Assembly: GCA_910589165.1 (NCBI GenBank)
Contig: CAJUSP010000001.1
Location: forward strand, 309,019 to 373,018
Direction of reading: 5' to 3'
DNA from: an uncultured Adlercreutzia sp.
GTDB lineage: Bacteria; Actinomycetota; Coriobacteriia; Coriobacteriales; Eggerthellaceae
Length of the DNA stretch: 64,000 nt
Program-made: the position numbers and the translations under genes
Notes under the pieces: model-generated
Told to the model about the DNA's origin: nothing
Seen by the model: only the letters and a program-made list of their open reading frames with translations
Databases searched by the model: none
Shown here: piece by piece, positions 51,480-60,514 of the stretch
Position numbering within the stretch: the stretch's first letter is position 1
Layout of the letters: each line of letters opens with the position of its first letter

Positions 51480-52970
51480 GTGCGTAAAGAAAAAGGGGAG
51501 CGCCGGCCCGATGTGGGGGCTGTCGCACCGCGCGCGGGTCTGCGTGCTCATTTGAAAAGCGTCACGCTGGCCGATGTGTTCGATGCGCGGGTGTTCGGAT
51601 TCGCGTTCACGCTTGCCTGGCAGCTCATCGTCTATTTCACGGCCACCATTCACTTCTCGACGCGCAACGACGTGAGCCATTTCAACAGCGTGCTGGGCTT
51701 CTCGAGCCTGGGGATGGTCGCGGTGTTCGCGTTTGCTGTGCTGGCCCCGCGCGGTTTCTCGCGCCTGATGGGACGCGGGGCGGCCCGCTGGGGGGCTGCG
51801 GTTCTTGTGGTTGCAGCCAGCCTGCTCCTTGTAGTGGTGGAGCACAGCGAGGTTATCCGTCAGCCGTGGTGCTCGCTGGCGTCTGCCGCCGCGGGTCTTG
51901 GCATGGGCGTGCTCTTCCTGGCGTGGGGCTGCGCCTTCAGCCGGCTGACTATCATGCAGGTAGTCGCGAAGGCCTCCACGGCTCTGATCGTGGCGGCGCT
52001 GCTGTTTGCGGCCGCCGTCATACTTCCCGAGCCGGCGGCCATTGCGCTGACGGCGGCGTTGCCGCTGGCATCGGGGGCGGTGCTGTTCTCGGTGCTGTGG
52101 GTGTGGCGGGAGCCTGAAGAGCCCTCGTCGGATACGCGGCTGCGCCACGGCGCCTTCTCGGTGAGCTCGGTATTCTCGCTGGGTCTGCTCGCCCTGTCGG
52201 GGTCGTTCGTCTCGGCGCTGCTGATAGACGCTGCCCCCATCGTCAACAACGGCAGCCGTCCGTGGCTTTTTCTTATGGCGGCCCTCGCCGCCGTGGCGGT
52301 GGTGTGCCTGCCCCTGCTCTCATCCGACAGCGTCGATTTCGCGGCGGCCTACAAGTCGAGCGTGTTTGCTATGGGGTTCGTCTTCCTTCTGCTGCCCCTT
52401 GTAGCCCTTGGGACGGGGGTGGCCCACTTTCTTGCTCTCACGCTGCACTGCCTCATCATTCTTCTGACGTGGGTGGTAGTGGCGCGCGTCGCCACGTTGT
52501 ATCAGCTGTCGCCCCTGTTTTCGTTCGGCGTGGGGTGGGCTTCTCTGGTAATCGGGTCCCTCGTAGGTACCTTTGCCGGCGGCCTGCTGGGCACCTTCGC
52601 CGTGGTGACGCCGTGGCTGCTGTCTCTTTGCACGCTCGTCTGCATTTGCCTGCTGTTTTTCGCGTATCTGTTCCTCTTTACGGAGAGATCGATGGCGCGG
52701 CTGCTTGGCGGAGCGCTCTCGCGCGGCAAGCGACCCTTCCGCGATCGGGCCCATCAGGTGGCTTTGGATCACGGGCTCACCGAACGAGAGGAAGAGGTCA
52801 TGGTTCTGATTGCCAAGGGGCGTTCGACGCCGCGCATTCGCGAGGAACTCGGCCTTACCACGGGCACGGTGAACACCCATGTGGCGAACTTGTACCGCAA
52901 GCTCGATGTCCACGACCGCCAAGAGGTCATCGACATGGTGGAGAGCGGCCATGTCGGCAGCGGGGAATAG
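51480..52970 (+). CDS. LuxR-type regulator with ~12 transmembrane helices
   Basis: 496 residues from a GTG behind GGGAGGGG (51466-51473); longer in-frame ATG starts have no ribosome site. About twelve hydrophobic helices span residues 30-410. The C-terminus (about 430-496) is a LuxR HTH: GLTEREEEVMVLIAKGRSTPRIREELGLTTGTVNTHVANLYRKLDVHDRQEV. Membrane LuxR proteins of this shape are common beside redox-enzyme genes in this bacterial group. The divergent molybdoenzyme operon is the likely target. Signal unknown. Confidence 0.9.
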   Translation: MRKEKGERRPDVGAVAPRAGLRAHLKSVTLADVFDARVFGFAFTLAWQLIVYFTATIHFSTRNDVSHFNSVLGFSSLGMVAVFAFAVLAPRGFSRLMGRGAARWGAAVLVVAASLLLVVVEHSEVIRQPWCSLASAAAGLGMGVLFLAWGCAFSRLTIMQVVAKASTALIVAALLFAAAVILPEPAAIALTAALPLASGAVLFSVLWVWREPEEPSSDTRLRHGAFSVSSVFSLGLLALSGSFVSALLIDAAPIVNNGSRPWLFLMAALAAVAVVCLPLLSSDSVDFAAAYKSSVFAMGFVFLLLPLVALGTGVAHFLALTLHCLIILLTWVVVARVATLYQLSPLFSFGVGWASLVIGSLVGTFAGGLLGTFAVVTPWLLSLCTLVCICLLFFAYLFLFTERSMARLLGGALSRGKRPFRDRAHQVALDHGLTEREEEVMVLIAKGRSTPRIREELGLTTGTVNTHVANLYRKLDVHDRQEVIDMVESGHVGSGE

Positions 52971-52981
52971 CTTCTGAAACG

Positions 52982-53013
52982 GCGAAGGGGCGCTTCTGTG
53001 AGCGCCTCTTCGC
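52982..53013. terminator. terminator between convergent luxR-type and anti-sigma genes
   Basis: 13-bp stem with one G:T pair (52982-52994 with 53001-53013), 6-base loop. Confidence 0.65.
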
Positions 53014-53041
53014 AGGTAGTTGGCTTTTCGAGGGAGAGCCC

Positions 53042-53686
53042 CTACTCCTTCGCCTCGATGCTGGCGTGGTAGTTGCCGGGCTCGCCGGCCACCTTGTAGA
53101 TGTAGGTCTTGCCGTCCTTCTCGAACTCGTCGATGGCGCCGCCGGCTTCCTTCAGCTGGCTCGTGATGTCGATGGGCTCGACGCCTTCCACGGCCACGAT
53201 GACGCTTCCGTCGTCGGCCTCCAGCACCTGGCAGGGCAGGGCGCTTTCCGGCGCGTCTTCCACGGTGTAGTCGTGGATCTCGAAGGTGGCGTCGCTGAAG
53301 TCGCCGCCCTCGGCCTCCATGGTAAGGGCAATATCGCCGCCCTGGCCGTCGGCGTCTTCCACGGTGTACTCGATGGTGCCGACGGTGGTGTCGCCGTCCT
53401 GGCTCATCTGCACGTCCATTTCCACCGGCTCGCCGTTGATCCAGACGGTGGCCTTTTCCACCCAGGTCTCGCCGGTGGCGGCGTAGCACACGCCGTTTGT
53501 GACCACGAACACGCCGAGCAGGGCTGCGCAGGCGGCCGTGGCGTACTTCAGGGCGAAGCCGCCCAGCTTCTTCTTCGTTGCCTTCTCCATGGGGATGCCT
53601 TTCACGTTCGCGAGCAACTCAGCAGGAGCATGGACGTCGCTCATCATAGCTTGGTACTGTTCCCGGTTCCGGGTCAGGTTCGTCAT
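53042..53686 (-). CDS. probable anti-sigma factor / membrane-anchored partner of the ECF sigma factor
   Basis: 214 residues. A cytoplasmic N-terminus (1-40), one transmembrane helix (about 44-68, YATAACAALLGVFVVTNGVCYA) and an extracellular beta-rich domain rich in Asp/Glu. The topology and its position right after a sigma factor gene suggest an anti-sigma or signal-sensing role. The N-terminus (MMSDVHAPAELLANV) resembles short anti-sigma domains but I see no zinc motif. It overlaps the sigma gene by 68 bases. Confidence 0.65.
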   Translation of the reverse strand: MTNLTRNREQYQAMMSDVHAPAELLANVKGIPMEKATKKKLGGFALKYATAACAALLGVFVVTNGVCYAATGETWVEKATVWINGEPVEMDVQMSQDGDTTVGTIEYTVEDADGQGGDIALTMEAEGGDFSDATFEIHDYTVEDAPESALPCQVLEADDGSVIVAVEGVEPIDITSQLKEAGGAIDEFEKDGKTYIYKVAGEPGNYHASIEAKE

Positions 53687-54164
53687 CTTCCCATGCCTCC
53701 TTCAATTGCTCTTTCAGTAACTTGCGTGCGCGGGCGAGTCGGGTGCGCACCGTGGGTTCCTTGACGCCCAAGATGGCCGCGATTTCGGCGGTGCGGTAGT
53801 CCTCGAAGTAGAACAGGTGCACCACGATGCGGCACTTCTCGGGTAGGGCGCCCAGGGCTGCATACAGCGCCTCGTGGTCGGGCTCGGAAAACGCCGGCAT
53901 GTCGGCGTCTTCCACCTCCCGTAGTTCCACGCGCTGCCGCCAGACGGTGCGCCAGAGGCTCTTGCACTCGTTCACCGTCACGCGAATGAGCCACGCCTTT
54001 AGGCGCTCTCCGGCCGCATCTTTCGGCGGCTTCTCGTACAGCTTCAAGAACACCGCCTGGGTGACGTCGTCGGCATCGGCGGCCGATCGCGTCTGGTTGA
54101 GCGCGATGCGGTACACCATGTCGCCGAAGGCGTCGACTGCGGCTCTGTACTCGCGGTTGTCCAC
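53619..54164 (-). CDS. ECF-type RNA polymerase sigma factor
   Basis: 181 residues from a GTG at 54164 behind AGAAGGAAG; another GTG 14 codons upstream is possible. Region 2 is FGDMVYRIALNQTRSAADADDVTQAVFLKLYE, with LKAWLIRVTVNECKSLWR. Region 4 is ALPEKCRIVVHLFYFEDYRTAEIAAILGVKEPTVRTRLARARKLLK. The C-terminal 25 residues run into the anti-sigma gene and end in RRPCSC. Promoter target unknown. Confidence 0.9.
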   Translation of the reverse strand: MDNREYRAAVDAFGDMVYRIALNQTRSAADADDVTQAVFLKLYEKPPKDAAGERLKAWLIRVTVNECKSLWRTVWRQRVELREVEDADMPAFSEPDHEALYAALGALPEKCRIVVHLFYFEDYRTAEIAAILGVKEPTVRTRLARARKLLKEQLKEAWEDDEPDPEPGTVPSYDERRPCSC

Positions 54165-54321
54165 GTGCTTCCTTCTCGTCCGATAGGGGAAGAGCGTCTC
54201 AGGCACGCCCGCCGTTGCGCACCAGCAAGCCCGCCTGAGGCGTCTTCCGTAAAAGGCCTTTCAAGAGTAATACGTTCAGTACACCCCGAATGTGCGATTC
54301 GGGGAAGAATTTTTTCTGGCG

Positions 54322-54327
54322 TATAAT
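54322..54327 (+). promoter_or_regulatory. candidate -10 of the HipA-like gene
   Basis: TATAAT, with a weak TTCGGG -35 18 bases upstream; 42 bases before the GTG at 54369. Confidence 0.45.
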
Positions 54328-54368
54328 GGGCCTGCGGAATCTTGCGGGGTGCGGAAGGTGGTGATGGT

Positions 54369-55571
54369 GTGGCTTTGGCGCGGTATACGCTTATGAACAA
54401 GAATACGGCGGTGCTCTCGTTCGAGTACGACCTGGACGAGCACAAGGCCGTGCGCATCATGGGCACCCGGAACCTGGCCGCCGCCCCCTTCGGCATGGTC
54501 GACCGCCACGGGCAGGTTTCCAAGAAGGAGCTCAACTACTGGTGGCGCCATCGGGCCATTCCTGCCTCGCGCGCGCAGATCAAGCGGCTGTTGGAGAACC
54601 TGCGGCTCGAGAGCACGCTCGAGCTGGCCGAGAAGAGCTTCGGGCTGTCGCTTTCCGACCGCTATTGGCTGAACGACGAGGACGATCCGAAGGCGTGGGA
54701 GGCCATTAATTTCTTCGACAACGACTTTACCGACGACCTGGGATTTCTCACGCTCGGTCAGGACTCGGCGGGCTCGTCGCCCGATGCGCCGGACTATGCC
54801 AGCGTGTCTTTGTCGTCGCCCAACAGCACGCTGGGCGGCGACTTGCTGAAGAAGTGGAAGATCGTCGACGGGCAGCGCGTGTTGCTGAAGTCCGGCGTGG
54901 GCTTCGCAAACCAGGAGCCCTACAACGAGGTGGCCGCCACCGAGCTGCATCGGCGCCTCATGGCCCCCGGCGAGTTCGTGCCCTACTGGCTGCACGAGGA
55001 TGGCCGCCGTGTGTACTCTGCCTGCGCGAACTTACTTGGCCCCGACGAGGAGCTGGTAGCCGCATGGGATGTGGTGCGCAACGCGAAGAAGCCCAACAAC
55101 CTTTCCGACCTGCAGTTCTACGTGAAGTGCTGCACCGAATTGGGGCTCGATGGCGAAGCGGTCATGACCGAGCTGGCGAAGATGTTCGCCGGCGACTTCG
55201 TGCTGGCCAACCGCGACCGGCACTACCGCAACTTTGGCGTCGTGCGCAATGTGGAGACCCTCCAGGTGACGCGCCTGGCGCCCGTGTTCGACTCCGGCTC
55301 GTGCCTGTGGTCCAGCGCGGAGCTTCTGGAAGTGCCCGCCGACTTCGACTACCGGGCCAAGCCCTTTAAGCCTAACGGCATGCGCCCGGAAGACCAGGTG
55401 CGCCTCTTCGAGGGTTATTTCGGCTGGTTCGACGCCTCGGCGCTGGCCGACTACCCCGATACTGTGCGGGCCCTTCTCGGCCGCAACCCGAACATCCCCG
55501 AGCGCCGCGTGGAAACCATCGCCCGCGAGGTGGAGAAGAAGATCGAGCTGCTCGACCGCCTCGCGCGCTAG
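54369..55571 (+). CDS. HipA-like kinase-fold protein
   Basis: About 400 residues. The start is uncertain: GTG 54369 has GGAAGG upstream, while ATG 54393 has none. Residues about 165-330 look like the HipA kinase core: RVLLKSGVGFANQEPYNEVAATELHRRLM (ATP/Lys region and NE motif), then GDFVLANRDRHYRNFGVVRN, which carries the catalytic Asp/Asn (N-x-DRH-x-x-N), and VFDSGSCLW (metal-binding DSG). There is no HipB-like antitoxin next to it. Many such stand-alone proteins exist; the substrate is unknown. Confidence 0.75.
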   Translation: MALARYTLMNKNTAVLSFEYDLDEHKAVRIMGTRNLAAAPFGMVDRHGQVSKKELNYWWRHRAIPASRAQIKRLLENLRLESTLELAEKSFGLSLSDRYWLNDEDDPKAWEAINFFDNDFTDDLGFLTLGQDSAGSSPDAPDYASVSLSSPNSTLGGDLLKKWKIVDGQRVLLKSGVGFANQEPYNEVAATELHRRLMAPGEFVPYWLHEDGRRVYSACANLLGPDEELVAAWDVVRNAKKPNNLSDLQFYVKCCTELGLDGEAVMTELAKMFAGDFVLANRDRHYRNFGVVRNVETLQVTRLAPVFDSGSCLWSSAELLEVPADFDYRAKPFKPNGMRPEDQVRLFEGYFGWFDASALADYPDTVRALLGRNPNIPERRVETIAREVEKKIELLDRLAR

Positions 55572-55703
55572 GCAATCGTGCTCTTTCCTGAAAGGGCGGC
55601 TTCGGCGCGTCGGGCGGCCTTTCCGTTGCGCTACAATGGCACAACCTTAAGAGATATGCGGCTGGCGCCACGGGCGGCGGCCGATGGACGAAAGAAGGTC
55701 CCC

Positions 55704-57266
55704 GTGATCAAGCTGTACGATACCCGTCGCCGCCAGAAGGTCGATTTCGAGCCGGTGGAGCCGGGGAAGGTGTCCATGTACGTGTGCGGCCCCACGGTGT
55801 ACAACCGCATTCACATCGGCAACGCGCGCACGTTCATCTCCTTCGACATGATCCGCCGCTACCTCGCCTGGCGCGGCTTCGACGTCACCTTCGTGCAGAA
55901 CGTCACCGACGTGGACGACAAGATCATCAAGCGCGCCGGCGAAGAGGGCCGCAGCGCCGCGGAGGTGGCCGAGGAGTACACGCGCTTGTTCATCGAAGAC
56001 ATGCGCGCGGCTGGCGTGCAGGACCCCGACATCCGCCCGAAGGCCACCGAGGAGATCGACACCATGATCGCCCTCATTCAGCGCCTCATCGAGCGCGGTC
56101 ATGCCTACGAGGCCGATGGCGACGTGTACTTCGCTGTTCGCACCGACCCCGGCTACGGCGGGCTTTCCGGGCGCGACATCGACGAGATGGAAGGCGGCCA
56201 TCGCGAGCTGCGGGCCGACGGCCAGGGCCTGGAGGATCGCAAGCGCGACCCGCTCGACTTCGCCCTGTGGAAGGCCGCGAAGCCCGGCGAGCCGGCGTGG
56301 GAGTCGCCCTGGGGTGCGGGCCGTCCCGGCTGGCACATCGAGTGCTCGGCCATGTCCGAGAAGTACCTGGGGCTGCCCTTCGACATTCACGGCGGCGGCG
56401 CCGATCTGGTGTTTCCGCACCACGAGAACGAGCGCGCCCAGTCGGAATGCGCCTGCGACAGCACCTTTGCCAACTACTGGATGCACTCCGGCATGCTGCA
56501 AATTGCCAACGCCGAGACCGGCGAGACCGAGAAGATGTCGAAGTCGCTGAACAACTTCCTGCTGCTGCACGAAGTGCTCGAGCAGGTGCGCCCGGCGGCC
56601 CTGCGCATGCTCATGCTGCAGAGCCACTACCGCAGCCCGCTCGTGTTCGGCGAGCAGCGCGTGGCCGAGGCCGATGCGGCCCTCACGCGCATCGAGAATG
56701 CGGTGAAGGCGCTCGACTGGCTGCTGGAGACGGGCCAGCCGGAAGGCGACGACGCCGTGGGCGGCATCGCCGAGGCGAAGGCCGAACTGGTGGCCGTGCT
56801 GGACGCCGCGGCGCTCACTGATCGGGTGGCGGTGCTGCGGGCGAACTTCGCCGAGGCCATGGACGACGACTTCAACGCGCCGGCGGCCGTGGGCGAGATC
56901 TTCTCGTTCGTGACCGATGCCAACGCCATGGTAGCCGACACCACGCAGCTGAACGGCGATACCTACCCGGCGGTGCGCGCGGCCCGCGACGTGATCGTGG
57001 AGCTCATGGACGTGCTCGGCATCGACGTGTCCGCCGCCGGCGTGGGCGAGGCCTACCCGGTGGAAGTGATTGGGCTGGCGGCCGAGCTGGCCGGCTATGC
57101 GGGCGACGACCCCGAGGGCGCGGTGGCCGCCCTGCTGGAGGCCCGTGCCACGGCCCGCGCCGAGAAGAACTGGGCCGTAGCCGACGGCGTCCGCGACGGT
57201 TTGGCCGGCCTAGGCTTCACCATCGAGGACACCCCCCAAGGCGCCCGCGTCACCTACGAGGGGTAG
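55704..57266 (+). CDS. cysS: cysteinyl-tRNA synthetase
   Basis: 520 residues from a GTG at 55704 (GAAGG upstream); the longer frame adds a non-homologous leader. Class I motifs are intact: YVCGPTVYNRIHIGNART (HIGH region with zinc Cys), HIECSAMSEKYLG, HGGGADLVFPHHENERAQSE (zinc ligands Cys/His/Glu), and KMSKSLNNF. The C-terminal DALR helical domain is present, with ATARAEKNWAVADGVRDGL. A TACAAT -10 lies at 55632-55637. Cytoplasmic; charges tRNA-Cys. Confidence 0.97.
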   Translation: MIKLYDTRRRQKVDFEPVEPGKVSMYVCGPTVYNRIHIGNARTFISFDMIRRYLAWRGFDVTFVQNVTDVDDKIIKRAGEEGRSAAEVAEEYTRLFIEDMRAAGVQDPDIRPKATEEIDTMIALIQRLIERGHAYEADGDVYFAVRTDPGYGGLSGRDIDEMEGGHRELRADGQGLEDRKRDPLDFALWKAAKPGEPAWESPWGAGRPGWHIECSAMSEKYLGLPFDIHGGGADLVFPHHENERAQSECACDSTFANYWMHSGMLQIANAETGETEKMSKSLNNFLLLHEVLEQVRPAALRMLMLQSHYRSPLVFGEQRVAEADAALTRIENAVKALDWLLETGQPEGDDAVGGIAEAKAELVAVLDAAALTDRVAVLRANFAEAMDDDFNAPAAVGEIFSFVTDANAMVADTTQLNGDTYPAVRAARDVIVELMDVLGIDVSAAGVGEAYPVEVIGLAAELAGYAGDDPEGAVAALLEARATARAEKNWAVADGVRDGLAGLGFTIEDTPQGARVTYEG

Positions 57267-57276
57267 TTTTCAAGCG

Positions 57277-58686
57277 GTGCCAAGCCGAATCAACATGGAG
57301 CTTCTTGCCCCGGCGGGCGGGATGGAGCAGCTGCGGGCGGCGGTGCGGTTCGGGGCCGATGCGGTGTATCTGGCGGCCGACAAGTTCGGCATGCGCGCCC
57401 GGGCGGCCAACTTCGCCTTGGAAGACATCCCTGCGGCGGTGGCCTTCGCCCATGCCCAAGGCGTGAAAGTGCATGTCACCTGCAACATCCTCATGCATCC
57501 TGACGACATTGCGGCGCTGCCGGATTACTTCCGCGCGCTGGATGCGGCGGGCGTCGACGCCTTCATCATCGGCGATTTGGGGGCCTTCGCCATCGCCGGC
57601 GAGGTGGCGCCGCGGGTGGAGCGCCATGTGAGCACCCAGGCCTCGGTGGCCAATGGCGCGGCGGCCCGTGTGTGGCATTCGCTCGGTGCCAAGCGCGTGG
57701 TGTGCGCCCGGGAAATGAGCCTGGAGGACATTCGGCGTCTGCGAGAGGACACGCCGCCCGATTTGGAAATCGAGGCCTTCGCCCACGGCGCCATGTGCAT
57801 GGCGGTGTCGGGTCGCTGCCTCATCAGTAGCTATCTCGCCGGTCGTTCGGGCAACAAGGGGCACTGCACCCAGCCTTGCCGCTGGAGCTACCAGCTCGAA
57901 GAGGAAAAGCGCCCCGGCGAATTCTTCCCCATCGAGGAAGATGACCGTGGCACTTTCATCATGAACGCGAAGGACATGAACATGCTGGCCCATCTGCGCG
58001 AGTTGGCCGATGCCGGTGTGGATTCCATCAAAATCGAGGGGCGCAACAAGAAGGCCTTCTACGTGGCCAGCGTCGTGGGCGCCTACCGCCGCGTGCTCGA
58101 TGGCGAGCCGGCCGAGACCGTGGCCGACGAGCTGCTGGCTGTGTCGCACCGCCCCTACGGCACCGGCTTCTATTTCGAAGAGGCCGAGCAGGCCCCGGCC
58201 TACGACGGCTACGAGCAGGAAACCATGCACGTGGCCGACGTCGTCGGCTGTGAGGCGATACAGTGTCCCGTGAGACAGCGCCCCGGAGGGGTGTCTCATG
58301 TTGGTGATGACTTCCGCGGCGAAGCCGAGATAGACGACGGCAACATGAGACACCCCTCCGGGGCGCTGTCTCACGACCTCTACGTCTTGTGCCGCAACCG
58401 GTTCGCGGAAGGCGACGAGCTGGAAATCCTCGTGCCCCACGAACCCGCACGAACCCTTGCGGTTCGCGACCTGCACTGGCTGTCCACCTTCGGCCCCGAT
58501 GTCCACGACGAAGACGCGCCCGCCACGCCCGAGGAGGCCCTGGCCCGCGTCGAGGCCGACGACTGGGTGCCCGCCGCGGCCGCCAACCGTTCCTGCAACC
58601 TGTACCGCATCGCCGCCGACGGCCCAGTTCCCGCCGGCTCGTTTTTGCGTGTGCGCACCTTCCGCCGCTCGGCCCGTCACGGATAG
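57277..58686 (+). CDS. peptidase U32 family protein with an in-frame repeat insertion
   Basis: 469 residues from a GTG at 57277; ATG 57295 is an alternative, neither with a strong ribosome site. U32 features: MELLAPAGGMEQLRAAVRFGADAVYL, EAFAHGAMCMAVSGRCLISSYL, GNKGHCTQPCRWSY and GVDSIKIEGRNKKAFYV. U32 proteins include collagenase-like peptidases and RlhA/TrhP tRNA- or rRNA-hydroxylation factors. Between VADVVGCEA and LYVLCRNRF a 105-bp palindromic element adds 35 codons without breaking the frame; the C-terminal beta domain then resumes. Activity with the insertion is unknown. Confidence 0.88.
   Translation: MPSRINMELLAPAGGMEQLRAAVRFGADAVYLAADKFGMRARAANFALEDIPAAVAFAHAQGVKVHVTCNILMHPDDIAALPDYFRALDAAGVDAFIIGDLGAFAIAGEVAPRVERHVSTQASVANGAAARVWHSLGAKRVVCAREMSLEDIRRLREDTPPDLEIEAFAHGAMCMAVSGRCLISSYLAGRSGNKGHCTQPCRWSYQLEEEKRPGEFFPIEEDDRGTFIMNAKDMNMLAHLRELADAGVDSIKIEGRNKKAFYVASVVGAYRRVLDGEPAETVADELLAVSHRPYGTGFYFEEAEQAPAYDGYEQETMHVADVVGCEAIQCPVRQRPGGVSHVGDDFRGEAEIDDGNMRHPSGALSHDLYVLCRNRFAEGDELEILVPHEPARTLAVRDLHWLSTFGPDVHDEDAPATPEEALARVEADDWVPAAAANRSCNLYRIAADGPVPAGSFLRVRTFRRSARHG
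58270..58374. repeat. 105-bp palindromic element, copy 1 (inside the U32 gene)
   Basis: Arms 58270-58303 and 58341-58374 are perfect inverted repeats of 34 bp; the conserved part is 30 bp, beginning GTGAGACA and containing CCCCGGAGGGGTGTCTCAT. A second 105-bp element with the same arms (two-base change) is at 62363-62467. Confidence 0.9.
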
Positions 58687-58695
58687 GAGAACGCT

Positions 58696-59886
58696 ATGAT
58701 CACCGTCGGCGACGTCATGAACATGCGGGCTTTCGACAACATGTGGCTTGCCGCCCCCTGCGAGGGCGCGCGCGAGCGCGAGGTGCACGGCGTGGGCACC
58801 CTCGACCACGAGCCCTTCACGGGTCGTTACGACCTCTTCTCGGAAGGGGAGATGATCTTCACCACGCTCGGCTTCGCCGAGATGCACCCCGACTTGGCCG
58901 AAGAGGCGCTCCTCCAGCTCATCGAGCGCAATGTGGCCGCCGTCGCCGTGAAGGCCGTGGTGCTGCACGAGGTCACCCCGCGGGTGGCCGCCGCCAGCGC
59001 CGAGCGCGGCGTGCCGGTGCTCTTCTACGAGGGCCGCTTCATGGAGCGGGTCATCGCCGACCTCATGAACCTGCTCGACGACGATGCAGCCGAATGGGAG
59101 CGCAATCACCTCCTCGACACGATTCTGGCCCCTTCCGACGAGCAGGCGGTGCGCGCCACCTTCTTCGCCATCGCCGGCGTCACGGGCGCCACCATTCAGT
59201 GCCTGGCCATCCGGGCCGTCACCGACGACGACGCCAGCCTGCGCGCGCTGCAGCGGGTGGTTGAGGGGGTGCTCGCCGACTACGCCGATCGTTGGGACGA
59301 TGTGGAACGCACCTTCGTCTGCCGCTACCGGGGCATCCTGCTGGGCTTCGTCTCGTTCAAGAGGCCGCCGCTGAAGGCCATCGCCATCTCGGAAGCCGAT
59401 TTGGAGAAGTACCTGTCCACCATCGGCCCCCTGGTGTGCGGTATCAGTCAGGAAGTGCCCCTAAGCGAGGGCGATATCGCCGTGCGCCAAGCCATGGCCG
59501 CTCTGCGGACGGCCCAGGACGACGGGCTGTCCATCGTGCGTTGGACGACCCTGCGCTTCGATGCCTTCCGTGCTTCGGCCCATACTGACCGCATGTACAA
59601 CCGGGCCTCCGAGATGATCAGGGGGGTGCTGTTCGACTACGACGCGGAGCACGGCGCCGAGCTCGGTCGCACGGCCGAGGCCTTCGCCGCCTCCTGTGGC
59701 GAGGTGCGTGCCTGTGCCGAGGCCCTGTTCCAGCATCCGAATACCGTGCGCTACCGCCTGGGCAAGATCAAGGCGGTGCTTTCCATGGAGGAGTGCACTG
59801 ATCGCGAGCTGGCCCAGCTGCTCTTTCTCGTATACCTTACGGGTGATTCGGTAGCGGCGCATTTCAAGGACATTGCCATCGGCTAG
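58696..59886 (+). CDS. PucR-family transcriptional regulator
   Basis: 396 residues, 9 bases after the U32 gene, with AGGAG upstream. The N-terminal PucR domain (about 1-120; FTTLGFAEMHPDLAEEALLQLIERNVAAVAVK) normally senses purine-related or amino acid-related ligands. The middle is a GGDEF-like fold region, and the C-terminus carries the PucR HTH (ALFQHPNTVRYRLGKIKAVLSM). The ligand and targets are unknown; possible cotranscription with the U32 gene. Confidence 0.9.
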   Translation: MITVGDVMNMRAFDNMWLAAPCEGAREREVHGVGTLDHEPFTGRYDLFSEGEMIFTTLGFAEMHPDLAEEALLQLIERNVAAVAVKAVVLHEVTPRVAAASAERGVPVLFYEGRFMERVIADLMNLLDDDAAEWERNHLLDTILAPSDEQAVRATFFAIAGVTGATIQCLAIRAVTDDDASLRALQRVVEGVLADYADRWDDVERTFVCRYRGILLGFVSFKRPPLKAIAISEADLEKYLSTIGPLVCGISQEVPLSEGDIAVRQAMAALRTAQDDGLSIVRWTTLRFDAFRASAHTDRMYNRASEMIRGVLFDYDAEHGAELGRTAEAFAASCGEVRACAEALFQHPNTVRYRLGKIKAVLSMEECTDRELAQLLFLVYLTGDSVAAHFKDIAIG

Positions 59887-60022
59887 CCATACCTTTTGTC
59901 CAAAATACCAAAACAATCCCATAAGCTTTGTTGAATCGAACAGCATCGGTGCATCGCTCTGTTCCTAAACTTCTCGGTGTTGAAAGCGAATGACCCTCTG
60001 ACACCACCGAAAGGAGCCAACC

Positions 60023-60304
60023 ATGAAGCTGTTCAACGAAGCTGCCCAGGACGCCCTGTCCACCCTCGATTCCGCCGACGCCGCGTACTGCGCCAAGCTT
60101 GAGCAGCGTTTCGCCGCCATGGGTATCGCACCAAAGAGTGCTTCCTCGGCCGTGTGCTCGCTGGTTGCGGCCGATGCCGTGCCCCAGCCTGGCTCCTGGG
60201 CTGCGTTGCCCTCGCTGCTCAAGGGCCTTTTCCCGAAGAAAACCGAGGCGCCGGCCTCTGCTTCCCAAGCGTTCGAGGCCGCCCCTGCTGAAGCTCTTGC
60301 CTAG
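60023..60304 (+). CDS. small conserved-looking hypothetical protein
   Basis: 93 residues behind AAAGGAG. Two predicted helices (about 3-35 and 40-70) followed by an Ala/Pro-rich tail; no signal peptide, membrane segment or motif I recognise. It is followed by a clear terminator, supporting a real single-gene transcript. Function unknown. Confidence 0.6.
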   Translation: MKLFNEAAQDALSTLDSADAAYCAKLEQRFAAMGIAPKSASSAVCSLVAADAVPQPGSWAALPSLLKGLFPKKTEAPASASQAFEAAPAEALA

Positions 60305-60358
60305 CCTGCCGGCTGCTCAACTTCCCACCTTGCAAGATTTCGGCCTTGGTTTTCAAGA

Positions 60359-60388
60359 AAAAGAACCCCGATTGCTCGGGGTTCTTTT
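60359..60388 (+). terminator. rho-independent terminator after the small gene
   Basis: 12-bp stem (60359-60370 with 60377-60388), 6-base loop, ending in a T-rich arm. Confidence 0.9.
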
Positions 60389-60421
60389 CGTAATCTGCGC
60401 ACGCCCGCCTTCGTGGTCGAA

Positions 60422-60449
60422 CGGCAAGGGCATGGCCCTTGCCCTACGG
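60422..60449 (-). repeat. REP-like palindrome, copy B
   Basis: Exact reverse complement of 37415-37442 over 28 bases. Confidence 0.75.
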
Positions 60450-60474
60450 TGGGGGAGCGGGATCGGAATTCGCC

Positions 60475-60503
60475 TTCGTAGGGAAGGGGCCATGCCCCTT
60501 CCG
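60475..60503 (+). repeat. REP-like palindrome, degenerate copy C
   Basis: CGTAGGGAAGGGGC-CAT-GCCCCTTCCG, the same layout as copies A and B with compensated changes in both arms. Confidence 0.55.
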
Positions 60504-60514
60504 TTTGGGGAGGG

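Noticed and set aside
55578..55703. Longer N-terminus for cysteinyl-tRNA synthetase
   Set aside because: The extra 42 codons contain the likely promoter (TACAAT) and do not resemble the enzyme; the GTG at 55704 has a ribosome site.
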